The position numbers and the translations under genes are program-made. A stretch of 64,000 nt of DNA from Diplolepis rosae (Eukaryota; Arthropoda; Insecta; Hymenoptera; Diplolepididae). This document shows, piece by piece, positions 22,050 to 33,138 of the stretch; positions within the stretch are counted from its first letter, which is position 1; each line of letters starts with the position of its first letter. The notes beneath the pieces were generated by a model. That model was given only the letters and a program-made list of their open reading frames with translations, had not been told where the DNA came from and ran no database searches. The stretch covers positions 682,001-746,000 of the forward strand of contig JAPYXD010000056.1 in assembly GCA_030998225.1 (NCBI GenBank), in the 5' to 3' direction.

Positions 22050-22508
22050 TTTTTCAAATAAAAAAATCATAATTCAATGATTTTCGGTAACATTAAATGC
22101 ACAGAACTAGTTTTAACAATACGTCACCGCCAGGTGTTCATAGAACGGTGGTCACTTTTAAGCTGCGTTAGGAAGACAAGTAATAGGGTTAAAAATCTTT
22201 ACAGCGTAGATTTAGAAACTTTGATTCTTTCTCCACAACACCTATTACTTTCGATTTTCGAAACTGTGAATCTTTTTTTGGACTTTTGGCCAGCTTTTCG
22301 CGATCAGTTTCACTGTGTGCCGGTGCAAACTTATTCCATCGTCACATTTTGAGATGATTTTCCCGATGTTTTCTTCTTAACTCTGAATTTTTGACTTTGT
22401 TCGATAACAAAAATCTGTATCTTGTCACGTGATGAATAAGGTACACCCTTCTCGTGCGGCAATGGCGGGATAAAGCCCATCTTACCCAGCAATAAAAAAA
22501 GCTCACTG
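22050..22508. other. No gene seen
   Basis: Moderately AT-rich. It would be the upstream region of the candidate minus-strand gene; no clear TATA box or repeat was identified. Confidence 0.4.
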
Positions 22509-22510
22509 TA

Positions 22511-23564
22511 CTACATGGGATAAAAAGTCCGCGGCCTCATAGAGATAGCCTGACTATCTCAGAATGTTTATGCCAATGCAGTAGTACCAACCTTAATTAT
22601 CCTTTAGTCAAAATTATATGGCATTTCGACGATTATTTTACGAGTTACCCTACTTTTTCTCTGTGAGAAAAATAGATTCCAAGAAACTTGGTATTATGAT
22701 TAAACATTACTTTTTAAGGGGAAAAATGCTACCAAAGCCAAGGAATCGTATTGTTTTGAATGATCGAAAAATAAAAGTGAGTGAGGTAGTTGACATGATA
22801 AAGATTTCAACAAAACGCATCTACCATATTTCATATGAAAATATGGGAATGGAAAAATTGTCAGCGCGATGGCTGCCGCGTTCTTTAACAATCGACTAGA
22901 AGCTGCAGCGTGTTGATGATTCGGAGCGTGCTTTGGTGTTGTTTCAGTGTAATCAAACGAATTTTTTGCGTCGATTCGTGACAATTCATGAAACATGATT
23001 CGATTATTATACACAGAAGTCCAATAGATAGCCTGCAGAGTGGTTTCAAGCGAGTGAAAGCCAACCAAAGTGCCCAAAGGCACAACATTCGACGGGCAAG
23101 GTTATGGCCAGTATTTTTTGGGATGTGCTTGGCATATTAATCATCGACTATTTGGAAAAAGAAAAAACGATAACTGGCGAGTGCTATATTACATTATTGG
23201 ACGAACTGAATGAAGAGTATAAATCTATAAAAGCGATTGTGAAATTGGATTCTTTGGGTTACGAATTGCTTCCTCCCGCACCGCATTCTGCAGATCTAGC
23301 CCTCAGCGATTAATATTTGTTTTCTAATATGAAAAGATGGCTCCAAGGAGAAAGATTTCACACTAATGAGGATGTCATAGTGGAAACAGATACTTATTTT
23401 GCAGAGTTCGACATATCGTATTATTCCAAGGGTATTAAAATAGTGAAAGACTGTTAGAAGAAGTGCATTCTGTTCCAAGGAGATTATGTTGAAGTATAAA
23501 AATTATTTGACATCAAAAAATTGGTTTTTCTATTAGTAAGCCGCGGAATTTTTACCCTATGTAG
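22511..23564 (+). mobile_element. Full-length but decayed mariner with terminal inverted repeats
   Basis: 1054-bp element between TA duplications (22509-22510 and 23565-23566). The 25-bp ends pair at 22 of 25 positions: CTACATGGGATAAAAAGTCC on the left against CTACATAGGGTAAAAATTCC read inward from the right. It is distinct in end sequence from the other mariners here. Confidence 0.9.
22618..23512 (+). pseudogene. Mariner transposase, decayed
   Basis: Transposase spanning the DNA-binding and catalytic parts with several stops and shifts. Recognisable are the second helix-turn-helix (KVSEVVDMIKISTKRIYHI), the linker MEKLSARWLPR typical of mariners, the strand ASIFWDVLGILIIDYLEK carrying the second-Asp region start, HSADLALSD in place of the usual SPDLAPSD near the third Asp, and the C-terminal YFAEFDISYYSKGI block. 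The QDNAPAH block with the second catalytic Asp is deleted or unreadable. Mariner transposases cut and paste at TA sites. Confidence 0.85.
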
Positions 23565-23566
23565 TA

Positions 23567-25171
23567 TACTGGGAAAGCCGTTTTTTATTTAATTTTTATA
23601 CTTATTTATTTTTCTGGCCTCGTTCTATTTTTTTGTATTTATTTTTTGTATTAGCTGGGAGAAACCATTAGCTCGGTCGTTCTTGTTATCGTCACCTGTC
23701 GAGATGGTTGGCATACCAGCCGGCTAAGACTTATAAGACGCTATGTCTGAAAGGAGACAACAATATTCGGCTCCAAGCCAGCAGCATCAGTTCAATTTCT
23801 AGCAATAACAGCTCTACGTCAGAAGTGTTTTGGGTCTCAAACAAAAATTTACGTAGCTTATAATTATTACATTACTTTATGGATGCTTCGGCTAGTTAAA
23901 TTTAATAAATTTCCTAATACTTAGCTTCTCTTATTTTATTCTGATTCAATTTAGCGTGGCTAGCGTCATTTTTGTAGGTTAAGGTGTGTTTCAATCCTAA
24001 TTTCGACTAAAATCAGATCCTGACCTCCCGAATCTAGCAAGCCCTAGGCGGAACCCTTTGGAATTTTGAACGTACACCACCCTGTTTTTTGTGAGCTTTC
24101 CAGGTATCGAATATGTTACGAATATGGCGTCAAATAACACTAGGCGCTCATTCATTCAGCGGCCATTACAACCTGGCTGTCACCGAAGATATCCCGAGCT
24201 CTCGGGTCCACGTTGCCGAATTTCTGAAACTTTTTTTTTGACGTTTCAGCGAGGTAGGCAGCCCGTTAGAAACTTCGTCAATTTCCAATCGCCCGAGGGA
24301 TTTTAAGTATTTGGAAATTGACCAGGTGATGTTGTAGGGCTTGGAAAAATTGATGATCCGAAGTGAAAAGCTCTAAAGATTAGACCGAATGAGAGTTCTT
24401 GGTCTCAGTTATAGATGACTTCTAGGGATGTTTTTAAGATTTCGCCGGGTTAGAACGTCTCATAATACCTCTTCGTTCAGCATTGCTTTTTACCTTTCAT
24501 TTACATTTTGGATCATGCTGAAACGATATTTTTTCTCCGAAAGACGACACATTAACCATTTCAGTTTCACAGTGAAAAACGAGTGGAGAAGGCAAAAAAA
24601 AATTGTTATTTGATTAATTAAGGGTTCAATGTCTAACGGTTTTTAAGTTTGCTGAATTCAAATTCAAGCTCAGATTTGAAAAAATCAAGACAGTGGATGC
24701 AATACGGCGAAACAAAATTTTGAGAAATATTCGGTTGTGCACAAGACTGAGTGTCATAAGGTTTCTGAGGCTGTTGAATCCGAGTTCAATCTTAGATTTG
24801 CAAAATTCAAGACGGTGAATCTAATATGGTATAATACATCAAAATTTTAAGATTTACTAATTTAACAAGTCAAAAACTTCCAATTAAAGCAAAATATGGC
24901 TCAAAAAGAACTAATTTAATATCTAAAAAGAAATTTTAACAGAATATATTGGACACACAATTTAATATTTTTGAGCACCACAATTGATCATGAAGTTAGG
25001 ACATAGTTCAATCAAGTATACAGAAACCGTAAGACTGATAGAATCTGAGTTTATCTTTTGGAGCATTGTTGTCGATATATCGACCACCTATCTAAAAATG
25101 AAATTTCGAGTTCTTCGAAGACCAAATGATGCACTTCATCACTTTTTCTTTTAATTCCATTCAATTGAGGG
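23567..25171. other. No gene seen; short diverged tandem at about 24640-24830
   Basis: AT-rich. Two similar units of about 119 bp start near 24651 and 24770 (both with a CAGATTTG/TAGATTTG...TCAAGAC core). A GC-richer patch at 23680-23830 has no frame. ORFs here look random. Confidence 0.4.
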
Positions 25172-25834
25172 TTGGAGCAATTTTCAAATAGCGAACAAAG
25201 AATTTGTCTCAAATTTTGCATTGAAAATGGAGTTTCATGTGCGGAATCGCTGAAAATGTTACACAAGGCTAACGGTAAAACGACTTTATCAAAAACATGT
25301 GCATATGAGTGGTACAGTGCATTCAAAAGCGGTCGAGATGTGGTGGAAGATTTGCCTCGCTCTGGTCGGCCATCAACGTCTCCAACTGAAGTTAACATCA
25401 CTAAAGTGAAGGAAATGGTGACTGAAAATCGTCGTTTAAGTTTAAGAGAGATAGCGGCTAAACTTTCTGTGTCGGACGAATCAATTCGTACAATTTTAAA
25501 CGATTGTTTGCGCATGAAACGCGTTGCTGCTCGACAAGATGCGAAAATCTATCTCACAAGACTATTACTTACGAATGAATTTCTGGCCAAAAACTCAACG
25601 AATATCATCGAACAACCACCGCATCCACTTGATATGGCTCCGGCCGAATTTTTTCTTTTTTCAAAACTTAAATTACCACTTAGAGACACCCGTTTTCAGT
25701 CGATAGGAGACACGGAAGAAAATTCGCAACGAAAACTAAAGTCGATTCCGGAAAATGAAGTTTTGATGATTAGATTATTCGTTAGCATAAGTGAATTATT
25801 TCGGGAGGGGGCTACTTTGAAGGCGATAAAATAA
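25172..25834 (+). pseudogene. Mariner transposase with catalytic core deleted
   Basis: A 220-codon open frame. Residues 1-110 are a well-kept mariner DNA-binding half: ICLKFCIENGVSCAESLKML, YEWYSAFKSGRDVVEDLPRS, GRPSTS, and REIAAKLSVSDESIRTIL. At about residue 118 (RVAARQ) the sequence jumps to LTNEFLAKNSTNIIEQPPH and PLDMAPAEFFLFSKLKLPLR, the region of the third catalytic Asp. About 150 residues with the first two catalytic Asp are missing, then the end is frame-shifted. The deletion kept the frame open, so it could encode a DNA-binding but catalytically dead protein. Whether it is expressed is unknown. Confidence 0.85.
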
Positions 25835-25911
25835 ATTTGGATAAATAATGAAAAATTCGTGTTTTATTGACTATTTCCGGGTACTTTTTTGACAGAATGT
25901 AGACCTGTAGA

Positions 25912-26165
25912 TCATCAAAATCGATGGTGTCTCATGGTATGATGTGGAATTGTAAATGGTAATTTAATTGGTCCTTACATTTTTGAACAAAATGTTGGCA
26001 GACACAGATACTTACGATTGCTAAGGGGTCACTCACCAGGATTATTAGGTAATGTTAACTCAGCAACTAGACAAAGAATGTGGCTTCCACGAGATGGTGC
26101 TGCACCACATTATGCACTTATTATGCTCAAAGAAACCGTTGAGACTTACGTTTATCGAAGGGTCT
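25912..26165 (+). pseudogene. IS630/Tc1-type transposase fragment
   Basis: Frame with WCLMV followed by a stop, CGIVNGNLIGPYIFEQ and RMWLPRDGAAPHYA, the latter equivalent to the QQDGAPPH block with the second catalytic Asp of IS630/Tc1-type enzymes. It is the same family as the element at 28525-29801 (which has WSLMVWCGIVNGYLIGP). Both ends are missing: a mariner end adjoins it and repeat Y follows. Confidence 0.7.
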
Positions 26166-26189
26166 GCTCACGACGGTGACTTTAATGGT

Positions 26190-26385
26190 CCGAAATGAAT
26201 CGAGTTGACCGTACAACTGATCGGAACTTGATGACAAACCTCCAGAGGTGATCCTGGTATATATATATTATTGGACCTTCCAATAGTGACCGAAGTGGGA
26301 GCGGATTGCGAAAAATTGTATAAAGTCACGCGCCGTGCAAATCTGTATAAAGAGCTATGTTTCGCTCCAAACACTGTTTATTAGT
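26190..26385 (+). repeat. Repeat Y fragment
   Basis: Matches 3488-3714 closely, including AATGAATCGAGTTGACCGTA and the TATAAAGTCACGCG unit, of which it has fewer copies. Homology ends at the ACACTGTTTATTAG junction. Confidence 0.75.
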
Positions 26386-27058
26386 TTAAGTACTAGTATA
26401 TAATATTATAATAATTATCTATCTATATATATATACAGAAGTACTTTTTGGTGCATTATGATCTGTTAATAAATAACTTATCACTCAATGTTGAGATTTC
26501 AAATAATTCCACATCATTTTAAGAAATTAAAAAAAATTCGTCAAAAGTTTTGAATACTTATATTCAGAATTTCCTCAAGTTATCTGATATTAAGATGAAA
26601 GAAGGAATATTTTTTTATTAAAACAATCACGAATAAGAAAAAGAAAGTATGGGTGAATTTCAAAAATGCAACTGACACTTCTTTAGGTAACAGACACGAC
26701 CCCTGTTAATAAAAATTTTTATTTACTATTCCAAAAAATTTTAAGGAATTAGGATTCTTGATGAGTTATAGTTAAATATACTTTTAATCTACTCATTTGA
26801 ATTACTTTCCAGATTACTTCGGAGGGTTCAGTAAAGTGATGAGTTACCAAGCCATAAAGCAAAAGGAAAAGCGCTACCAAGGCAGATGGAATACGACTAT
26901 GAAGGCTGATTACTGCTGGTCTTCAACAAACAACTACGTCAGTAATAATAACCACAAATCATTAAAAAGATTTTCTAATGGAAAACGATGTCGTTTCCAC
27001 AAAAGAAACGAAAAGTATTTCTTGAAATGTTTAAATAATTAAATTAGTATATCACAGC
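26386..27058. other. AT-rich; one unrecognised small frame at 26797-27042
   Basis: An open frame of 81 codons on the plus strand is rich in Lys, Arg and Asn (TMKADYCWSSTNNYV). It lacks a normal ATG at its start and no family is recognised; it may be the end of a transposon protein. The rest shows nothing. Confidence 0.25.
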
Positions 27059-27545
27059 TCAAGAACACATTGTGGCAATCAAATAACAGGAATAACCTTG
27101 TAGGAAAAAAGCCATTTCAGAAAGTTGAATGTCGGCAATAGTATTTGTCTTTAGTTCGGCTAACACATTCCGTTGAATATTTGTCACTGAGCCAAAGTTG
27201 CTTTCTTTCAATGCAGTTCTTAATTTAGGAAACAAAGCATACTCAGGCAGCACCAGATCTGGTGAACAAGGTTGATGTTCGATCACAGTAATTGACTTGA
27301 AAGCGAGAAACTTCTTTACTTTTAGTGCAGAATGCACGGGCGAATCATTGTTCAGACATTGCATAACACCTAAATAGTATTCGTTATTTTCCGCTTGGTC
27401 TTTTGGCACCAATTTCTTAAGAATAACTCCGTGGAAATTGAAGAAAATAATCATTATTTTCGCATGAGACTTCTGCAGTCAAACTTTTTTTCCTTTGGAA
27501 GATTCAGTGACCGTCATTCCATGCTTTTCCTTTGTGTTGACTGAT
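27059..27545 (-). pseudogene. Mariner transposase C-terminal half
   Basis: Minus-strand frame of 131 codons (27454-27059) plus decayed sequence to about 27545. It shows MIIFFNFHGVILKKLVPKD (the usual FFDxxG Asp is Asn), NDSPVH (from the usual QDNAPxH), and SPDLVLPEYALFPKLR for the third Asp block. The DNA-binding half is gone, and a short deletion precedes NDSPVH. Different in sequence from neighbouring mariners. Confidence 0.78.
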
Positions 27546-28524
27546 CGTATGCAAAGAATCATGATTTGTCTCCTGTAACAATTAGTTCTAACGTAGTACG
27601 TTACTAACATCGTCCTACTTAAACCACTGCTGCACATCAACAAACGAAACCAGCGTGACGCGCCTGTAATGATCTAGAATGGTACACTCTAGTAAGTACC
27701 TTCAAGTACTATTCCATTATTTTTTCTCATAAATACTGTAGTAAAACGATGAGTACCATGATTTAATTGGCAAACTATGTACAGATCCAGCTAACTTAAA
27801 AAGTGTTGTTGAAAATTAATGCTTTCCTACAGCTTTTGAGCTGTTGAATCGAATGGTGTCAGTTTTTCGAATTTTCTATAATTCATTTGAGCTGTCTTTC
27901 GTAATAAGGTACCCTAAATTTACAGTTTTTTGTATGTGATCTGAAAATTAGGTGTCTGCAAGAACAAGTATGACTGATTTAACATATTCAGTGGCAGTTT
28001 TCTTTAAGTGTGTAACCTTGACGAAGCCGTGATAAATACATTCCAACTGGAAGTCTTTCATTTCAAACATGCATTTCAACATAATCAAAATAAGTTAATG
28101 TTCTTTTAAATTGCTCGTCATTTAGACCCGTTTCGAAAAGTTAAACTTCTTTTTTCATATTATTTCGCCCTAATGCTATAAGTGGAATAATTGCACAGAG
28201 TTAAAACTTTTTAATTGTTTTGAAAAAGTAGCTTTCTCCAGTTTCTTGCATTCGAATAGCATTATATCTGATACCAATCAATTTAGCGAGCCAAAATCTA
28301 ATAAAATATGTAATTTATTCATGTTCTATGATAAACGGGAACGATTGCACAGAGTTGAAGACACTATTCGATTTAACATCTCAAAAACTGTAAGATAGCA
28401 TTAAATTTCAACACCTTTTTATAAATTACTTGAAGAACTGCGTTTAGAAATCGTAAAAAACTTTCAGTTTGCAAAATTGTGGGTTTTCTACTTCAGCTTC
28501 AATTTTGAACACTTTCCTGAAATA
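27546..28524. other. No gene seen
   Basis: AT-rich DNA without a supported frame, repeat or structural RNA. Confidence 0.4.
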
Positions 28525-29801
28525 CAGGATGTCCAATTTTAATCGATAGATCTAAATATCCCCTAAAATACGTAATTTGCAAAAAAAAAATGGTAAGCAG
28601 CTGTGTCCATCATTATTTTGTTCAAAAACTTAAGGACCAATTAAGTAACCATTTACAATTCCACACCATACCATGAGGCTCCATCGATTTTGATGATCTA
28701 CATACATGTCTGTACCAGTGCGGATTTTTATTTGACCAATAATGACAATTGTGTCTATTGAGTTGTCCGTCACTGTAAAATTATACCTCGTCAGAGAAAA
28801 ACACATACTTAAAAAAATGAGGATCATCTCGTATCATTTCTAGAGCCCAATGGCAAAAAGCAATAGACATTAAAATATGACTTTGCCTTAAAGCTTGGGT
28901 TAGAGAACTCTTAAAATTCTTGTAACTGTACTACGTGGTATACCGATTTCTCTTTCTATCTTTCGTGTATTGCCCTGATGATTAAGATGAACAATCGCTA
29001 GAATAGTTGTGGCTCACGCATCATTTTCGTTATATTCATGATGCCGGCGTTGGCGAACAAGACTTCCATTGCGAGCTCCTTGAGTTAAATTTTGTATTTA
29101 ATGGTCAAGCTGCTTTCAATATAATGCGATTTTTGTATGGTTTTGGTTTTATAAACAAAGATTTATTTAGTTGTGTTGTGCTCGAGTTCTATTTTTTTGA
29201 AGTCGTTAAAGGAAACAGAACTTACTACGTCCACGTCGTTGTTTTCGGGTAGCGCTAAAGTAAGAGTAAGGTATATTAACTGTTTTCAGCTTCTCTACTA
29301 CTTATTTGGAGTGCCGCTAAACACCAATTAATAGATCCCACTGAAAAAAATTGACATCGACCTCAAAATTACCTTAAAATTTGCAACTGAAGGTCAAAAT
29401 GGTCAAGATTATTGATATTGATGCACATTATCTACTTGCTAAAGTTACTTTTAACGTTTATTATTTCAAAATACATCCGACATTCGAATAAACAGCATCT
29501 CAGCACTTTTTAACAGTTTGACCTTGATTATACATTGTCACGGTCACAATAACAAATTTGAAAATATCATTTCTAACGTGAAATTTCCTGCTCTTTTCGA
29601 ATCCGGTGTCAAAAATAGGGGTTTCAATTTTAAAAAATGGTCTTGGCCTTCAAATGACCTCGTGAATTGATCTGAAGGTCAAGGACATGAGTACAGATAA
29701 ATGACCCCCACTGTCCTTAACAATTTTGGTCTAACTCATTTTTTTGCAAATGGCATATTTTAGGAGATATTTAGATCTATCGATTAAAATGGGACACCCT
29801 G
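28525..29801 (-). mobile_element. IS630/Tc1-type DNA transposon with long terminal inverted repeats
   Basis: 1277-bp element between TA dinucleotides (28523-28524 and 29802-29803). The termini are inverted over at least 50 bp: CAGGATGTCCAATTTTAATC on the left against CAGGGTGTCCCATTTTAATC read inward from the right, continuing through a shared GATAGATCTAAATATC. It holds a decayed minus-strand transposase in the low-coordinate half. The high-coordinate half is AT-rich without coding. Confidence 0.88.
28630..28990 (-). pseudogene. IS630/Tc1-type transposase, central part
   Basis: Read downward from about 28990: a helix-turn-helix segment RKIEREIGIPRSTVTRILR, decayed sequence, the strand ending in FFSDE in a shifted frame at about 28790 (first catalytic Asp), and DHQNRWSLMVWCGIVNGYLIGP. 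The DGAPPH block and the third acidic residue are absent. Multiple frameshifts make it inactive. Confidence 0.75.
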
Positions 29802-29803
29802 TA

Positions 29804-31570
29804 TAATGAAAGTATAATGAATAGCCGAAAGCGTTTTTTTTCTACAAAAAAATTTTCAATTCTTAAATGGTTAAAAATAGCCATTCTGGCACAAGATACA
29901 TATAAATAATTTGGACAGCGGATTAGCTTTTAGGACATCAATATCCTTTGGGGTCACTTGATCCGGTCTTAGGGTACAAAAAAAAGTTGATCTTTTTGGC
30001 CTGTGTAATCAAATGATAAGCGGAGTATATGGATTTAACCAGAAAGAATAAGTATACAGTATAAGTAGACGTTTGAAATAATGAACGCACAAGATTTTCT
30101 ATTTTCTAATCGAACTAAAAATGGTAGATTTTTTCATCCTCTATAGAATTCAAAGGAAAAAAAATATTTATCATATTTCTCTACGCATGAATTTGTCAAA
30201 ACAACTTATAGCTGAATTTTTTTAGAGATCAAGAAGATGTTATGATCTCCAAATGATAAGTAAAAAAAAAAAAGTTTTTTTAATATGAATTCAGATGATA
30301 TCCGAAAAAATATGCCGGGCGTGTCGACCTTGTATTTTTCGTAGCATATAAATCAATAATAGACGGACTAATGTGTTTTGCATCGCATGTAATATTTCAT
30401 TAAGTATTGGGGAGTGTTTTCAAAGATATTATAGGATATGAGTTTGCAATGCAAATTTTTCACATTGAATACTGGCCGGGATACCTTGTCTCCACTAAAT
30501 GAGTATCCACTGTCTATTTTATTCTTCTATTAACATCAGATTCTCAGTCAGACCCCAAAAACATATAGATCGATACTTTTTCGAGTGAAACATCAATTTT
30601 TCAACAATTTTCTTCTAAATATCTGCCATATTGAATTCACCATTTTGAAATGGTCTTAAACGTCTTAAATCGTTACATATTAAGGGTGTCCACGAGTCGT
30701 TTGCAGATTGCATTATGACTGCGAGAACGACGAACTTATGTAAAAACATATTGTTATCACACTTGCACTTTAAATTTCATTAATGATGAGAAAATGTAAA
30801 AGAAAACACAAGTTCGTGAGAAATACTCAATCATCCATATAACTCAAGAACAAAACACGACGTTAGACAAAACACTTCATAAAAAAAACGTCATAGATAT
30901 TGCAGACCGTACGAGAAAAAATTAGAGTACTCAGCTGGAGCAAGTCCGATGTGACGTGAATGTAGTAAATTGGGCACCGCAGAGCCCCGCTTCACAAGAG
31001 ATAACCAATAAATAACAAGTTCGTGTTGTTAGGGCATTCAATTGCACTGGTTTTGTTTCACTCTTGACTCGATTCAATAATATCAACAAACATTCATTTT
31101 CATCAAGTATTGAAATAAACTACAATAAAACAATTCACATTCAGTAAAAAGTATTCAACAGAATTTGAAAAAAAAACGTAACTGGTTTGGTATTTACATA
31201 AATTGATGTGTTCGGCATCTTGAATGCCGTTTAATGCATTTTAATTAATCTTTATTCATGTTTAGTAGACCTTGTCGCTCCATACCATAAACCAAATTTT
31301 TTCTTTCAAATATTTCTACTCTTTGTTCTAATGATTTTTTTAGTGCATTTAATTATTTATGATCTTTGATGTTTTCTTTATAAATTTACAAATCCAGTAC
31401 ATCAAGAAAAAAAAGGTAATTTCTTAAGAAATGTAGCCTTTTGATTACCCTTGAAAGGGATATATAATTGCCATTTTACAAAGGCTATATAACTCCTGAT
31501 CTAAAAAGGCCATAGAAATGATATTTATTATAACTAAACACAAATTTTATTGCAAAGATAGTACACATAC
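29804..31570. other. No gene seen
   Basis: AT-rich. If the exon at 31571 belongs to a live gene this is intron on its downstream side, but no further exon of that gene was recognised here. Confidence 0.4.
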
Positions 31571-31697
31571 CTCGACATCATCGAAACCAGTGTAACGCTT
31601 GACAAGATTTAACAGCGACTCTAAACATTGCAATGGCGTAGTAGTACCACAAGTCTTCAGAATAAGTCTCCGTTTCGAAATAAACATGCTACTTTCA
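31571..31697 (-). CDS. SamDC: S-adenosylmethionine decarboxylase proenzyme, one internal exon
   Basis: 127-nt minus-strand exon bounded by acceptor AATTACAG and donor GAG/GTATGT. It contributes one base of a split codon plus 42 codons ([20 protein letters not shown], then [15 protein letters not shown]). AdoMetDC makes decarboxylated S-adenosylmethionine for spermidine and spermine synthesis. The proenzyme self-cleaves at the Glu-Ser bond in LSESSMF to form its pyruvoyl group; the Glu and Ser are both here, as is the Cys of LKTCGTT, which takes part in catalysis. There is no frameshift or stop. No flanking exon was recognised, so the gene either has introns running beyond the satellites on one side and many kilobases on the other, or this is a displaced exon. 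Confidence 0.85.
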
Positions 31698-32599
31698 CTG
31701 TAATTCCAAAGATATAGTAAGATATAGTATGTATATAGTATGTGGAAATGCATCCAAATTATTATTGTGACGTAGTTTGCTTCAATAAGAAAAAGTCATT
31801 GGTTGTATTGGCTTCCTTTGATAAAAAACCATACATATCTGACAGGTCTATTTATTAATAATGCATAATTTAATTATTATATGCTTGAGAAGGATATGGA
31901 TTTCACAACTTCATTGGAACAACAAACAATACATTATTAAAAAAAAAATAAACTAACAAGTCTTAGGAGACTTATAATATCTTTTTATGAGATTCGAGTA
32001 AACAAAACGATCACCGTCGAGTCTGCGTGGAAAGAAAAGAGCATATACATTTCCAGTGCACTTCAATCTTGGCTTCATTTGTCGGCATGGTGGTTTCGTA
32101 AAACAATACGTAGGTTTGAGTTTTTATTTTCACATTAGATCAGTGCCCACAAATATGGACATGCCTGCATCTATGTATAAAATTATTTTTTGGTTTCAGC
32201 GTGCATATTATATATTCTTATAACAACTTAAAATTATTAAATTCATAAAAAAAACTTTCTTCTCGACTATAAAATGGTGCATGCAGGAAGAGGTTGAGGT
32301 ATCTTGTATTACGCCCTGAGCAAAGTGAAGATGGGTTAAAATTTTAGAAATTAGGAAGTCGAGTGTAGCTGATAAAGTCAAATTAGTAAGGCCTGGTCAC
32401 TTATTTTTAGTATGAGAACGTTGTAATTTGTCAAGTCTACATAGAGAGATGTTTAGTAGAACCGTCGCACTATTGGTGGGACAGGCGCTTCTATTTGGTT
32501 TAGTGTCACGTCTTCATCAAGACTGAGACGATGGTTACCGCAAACTTGCGTAGATAGTACAGGCAAATAAAAAAAAAATAGGATTTTGTTTCCGAATCG
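31698..32599. other. No gene seen
   Basis: Would be intron upstream of the decarboxylase exon. AT-rich, no exon of that gene recognised. Confidence 0.4.
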
Positions 32600-33057
32600 T
32601 TAGGTGAGCATAAGAGAACCAAAAATTCGTGACTCCCTCGCTTTAGGATTTTTCGTAATCCAAAATTTATTTTCAAAATCACTTTTCCGCAAAACGTCTA
32701 TTGGCTTTCCTGATTGTTCAGCATCATTTGTGTTTATCCGACCTGGTTTGAATACTCCAATCCACTTCTGAACCATTTGCCTTGATAGAGAAAATTCCCC
32801 ATAACATTTATCAGGCCACTGTTTCGTCTGCACGGTGTTTTTTTCCATTATGAAACAGTGTTTAAAGAGCACACAAAATTCATATTAGTTCTATTAACAA
32901 AAAAAAAAATATTTACTCCCTTGTTTGCTCACAAGCGATCACAAGCGGGCTCGTGTGGTTGCGTTTCAGCAATGTTTGGGCATGTATTTATATATGTGCA
33001 TATGTGTATAAGTGTATCTATGTATATATATATATATGTCAAACGGAGGATATTGGG
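32600..33057 (-). pseudogene. Mariner fragment: 5' terminal repeat plus DNA-binding N-terminus
   Basis: On the minus strand the terminal repeat CCCAATATCCTCCGTTTGAC starts at 33057, next to TA (33058-33059). The transposase N-terminus follows at 32872-32600: VQTKQWPDKCYGEFSLSRQM and VQKWIGVFKPGRINTND, then EQSGKPID, a helix-turn-helix plus the usual RSGRP-like linker. The catalytic part is missing. The same terminal repeat is found at 41846, attached to a C-terminal transposase part. Confidence 0.7.
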
Positions 33058-33138
33058 TACGAGATATAATTACATTTGAATCGAATAGAACGTTATGAAA
33101 CGATCTTTTGTAGTATGTTCCATGAAATTCCACGATAA

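Noticed and set aside
26797..27042. Small basic host protein
   Set aside because: No ATG at the frame start, skewed Lys/Asn composition in AT-rich DNA, and no splice context.
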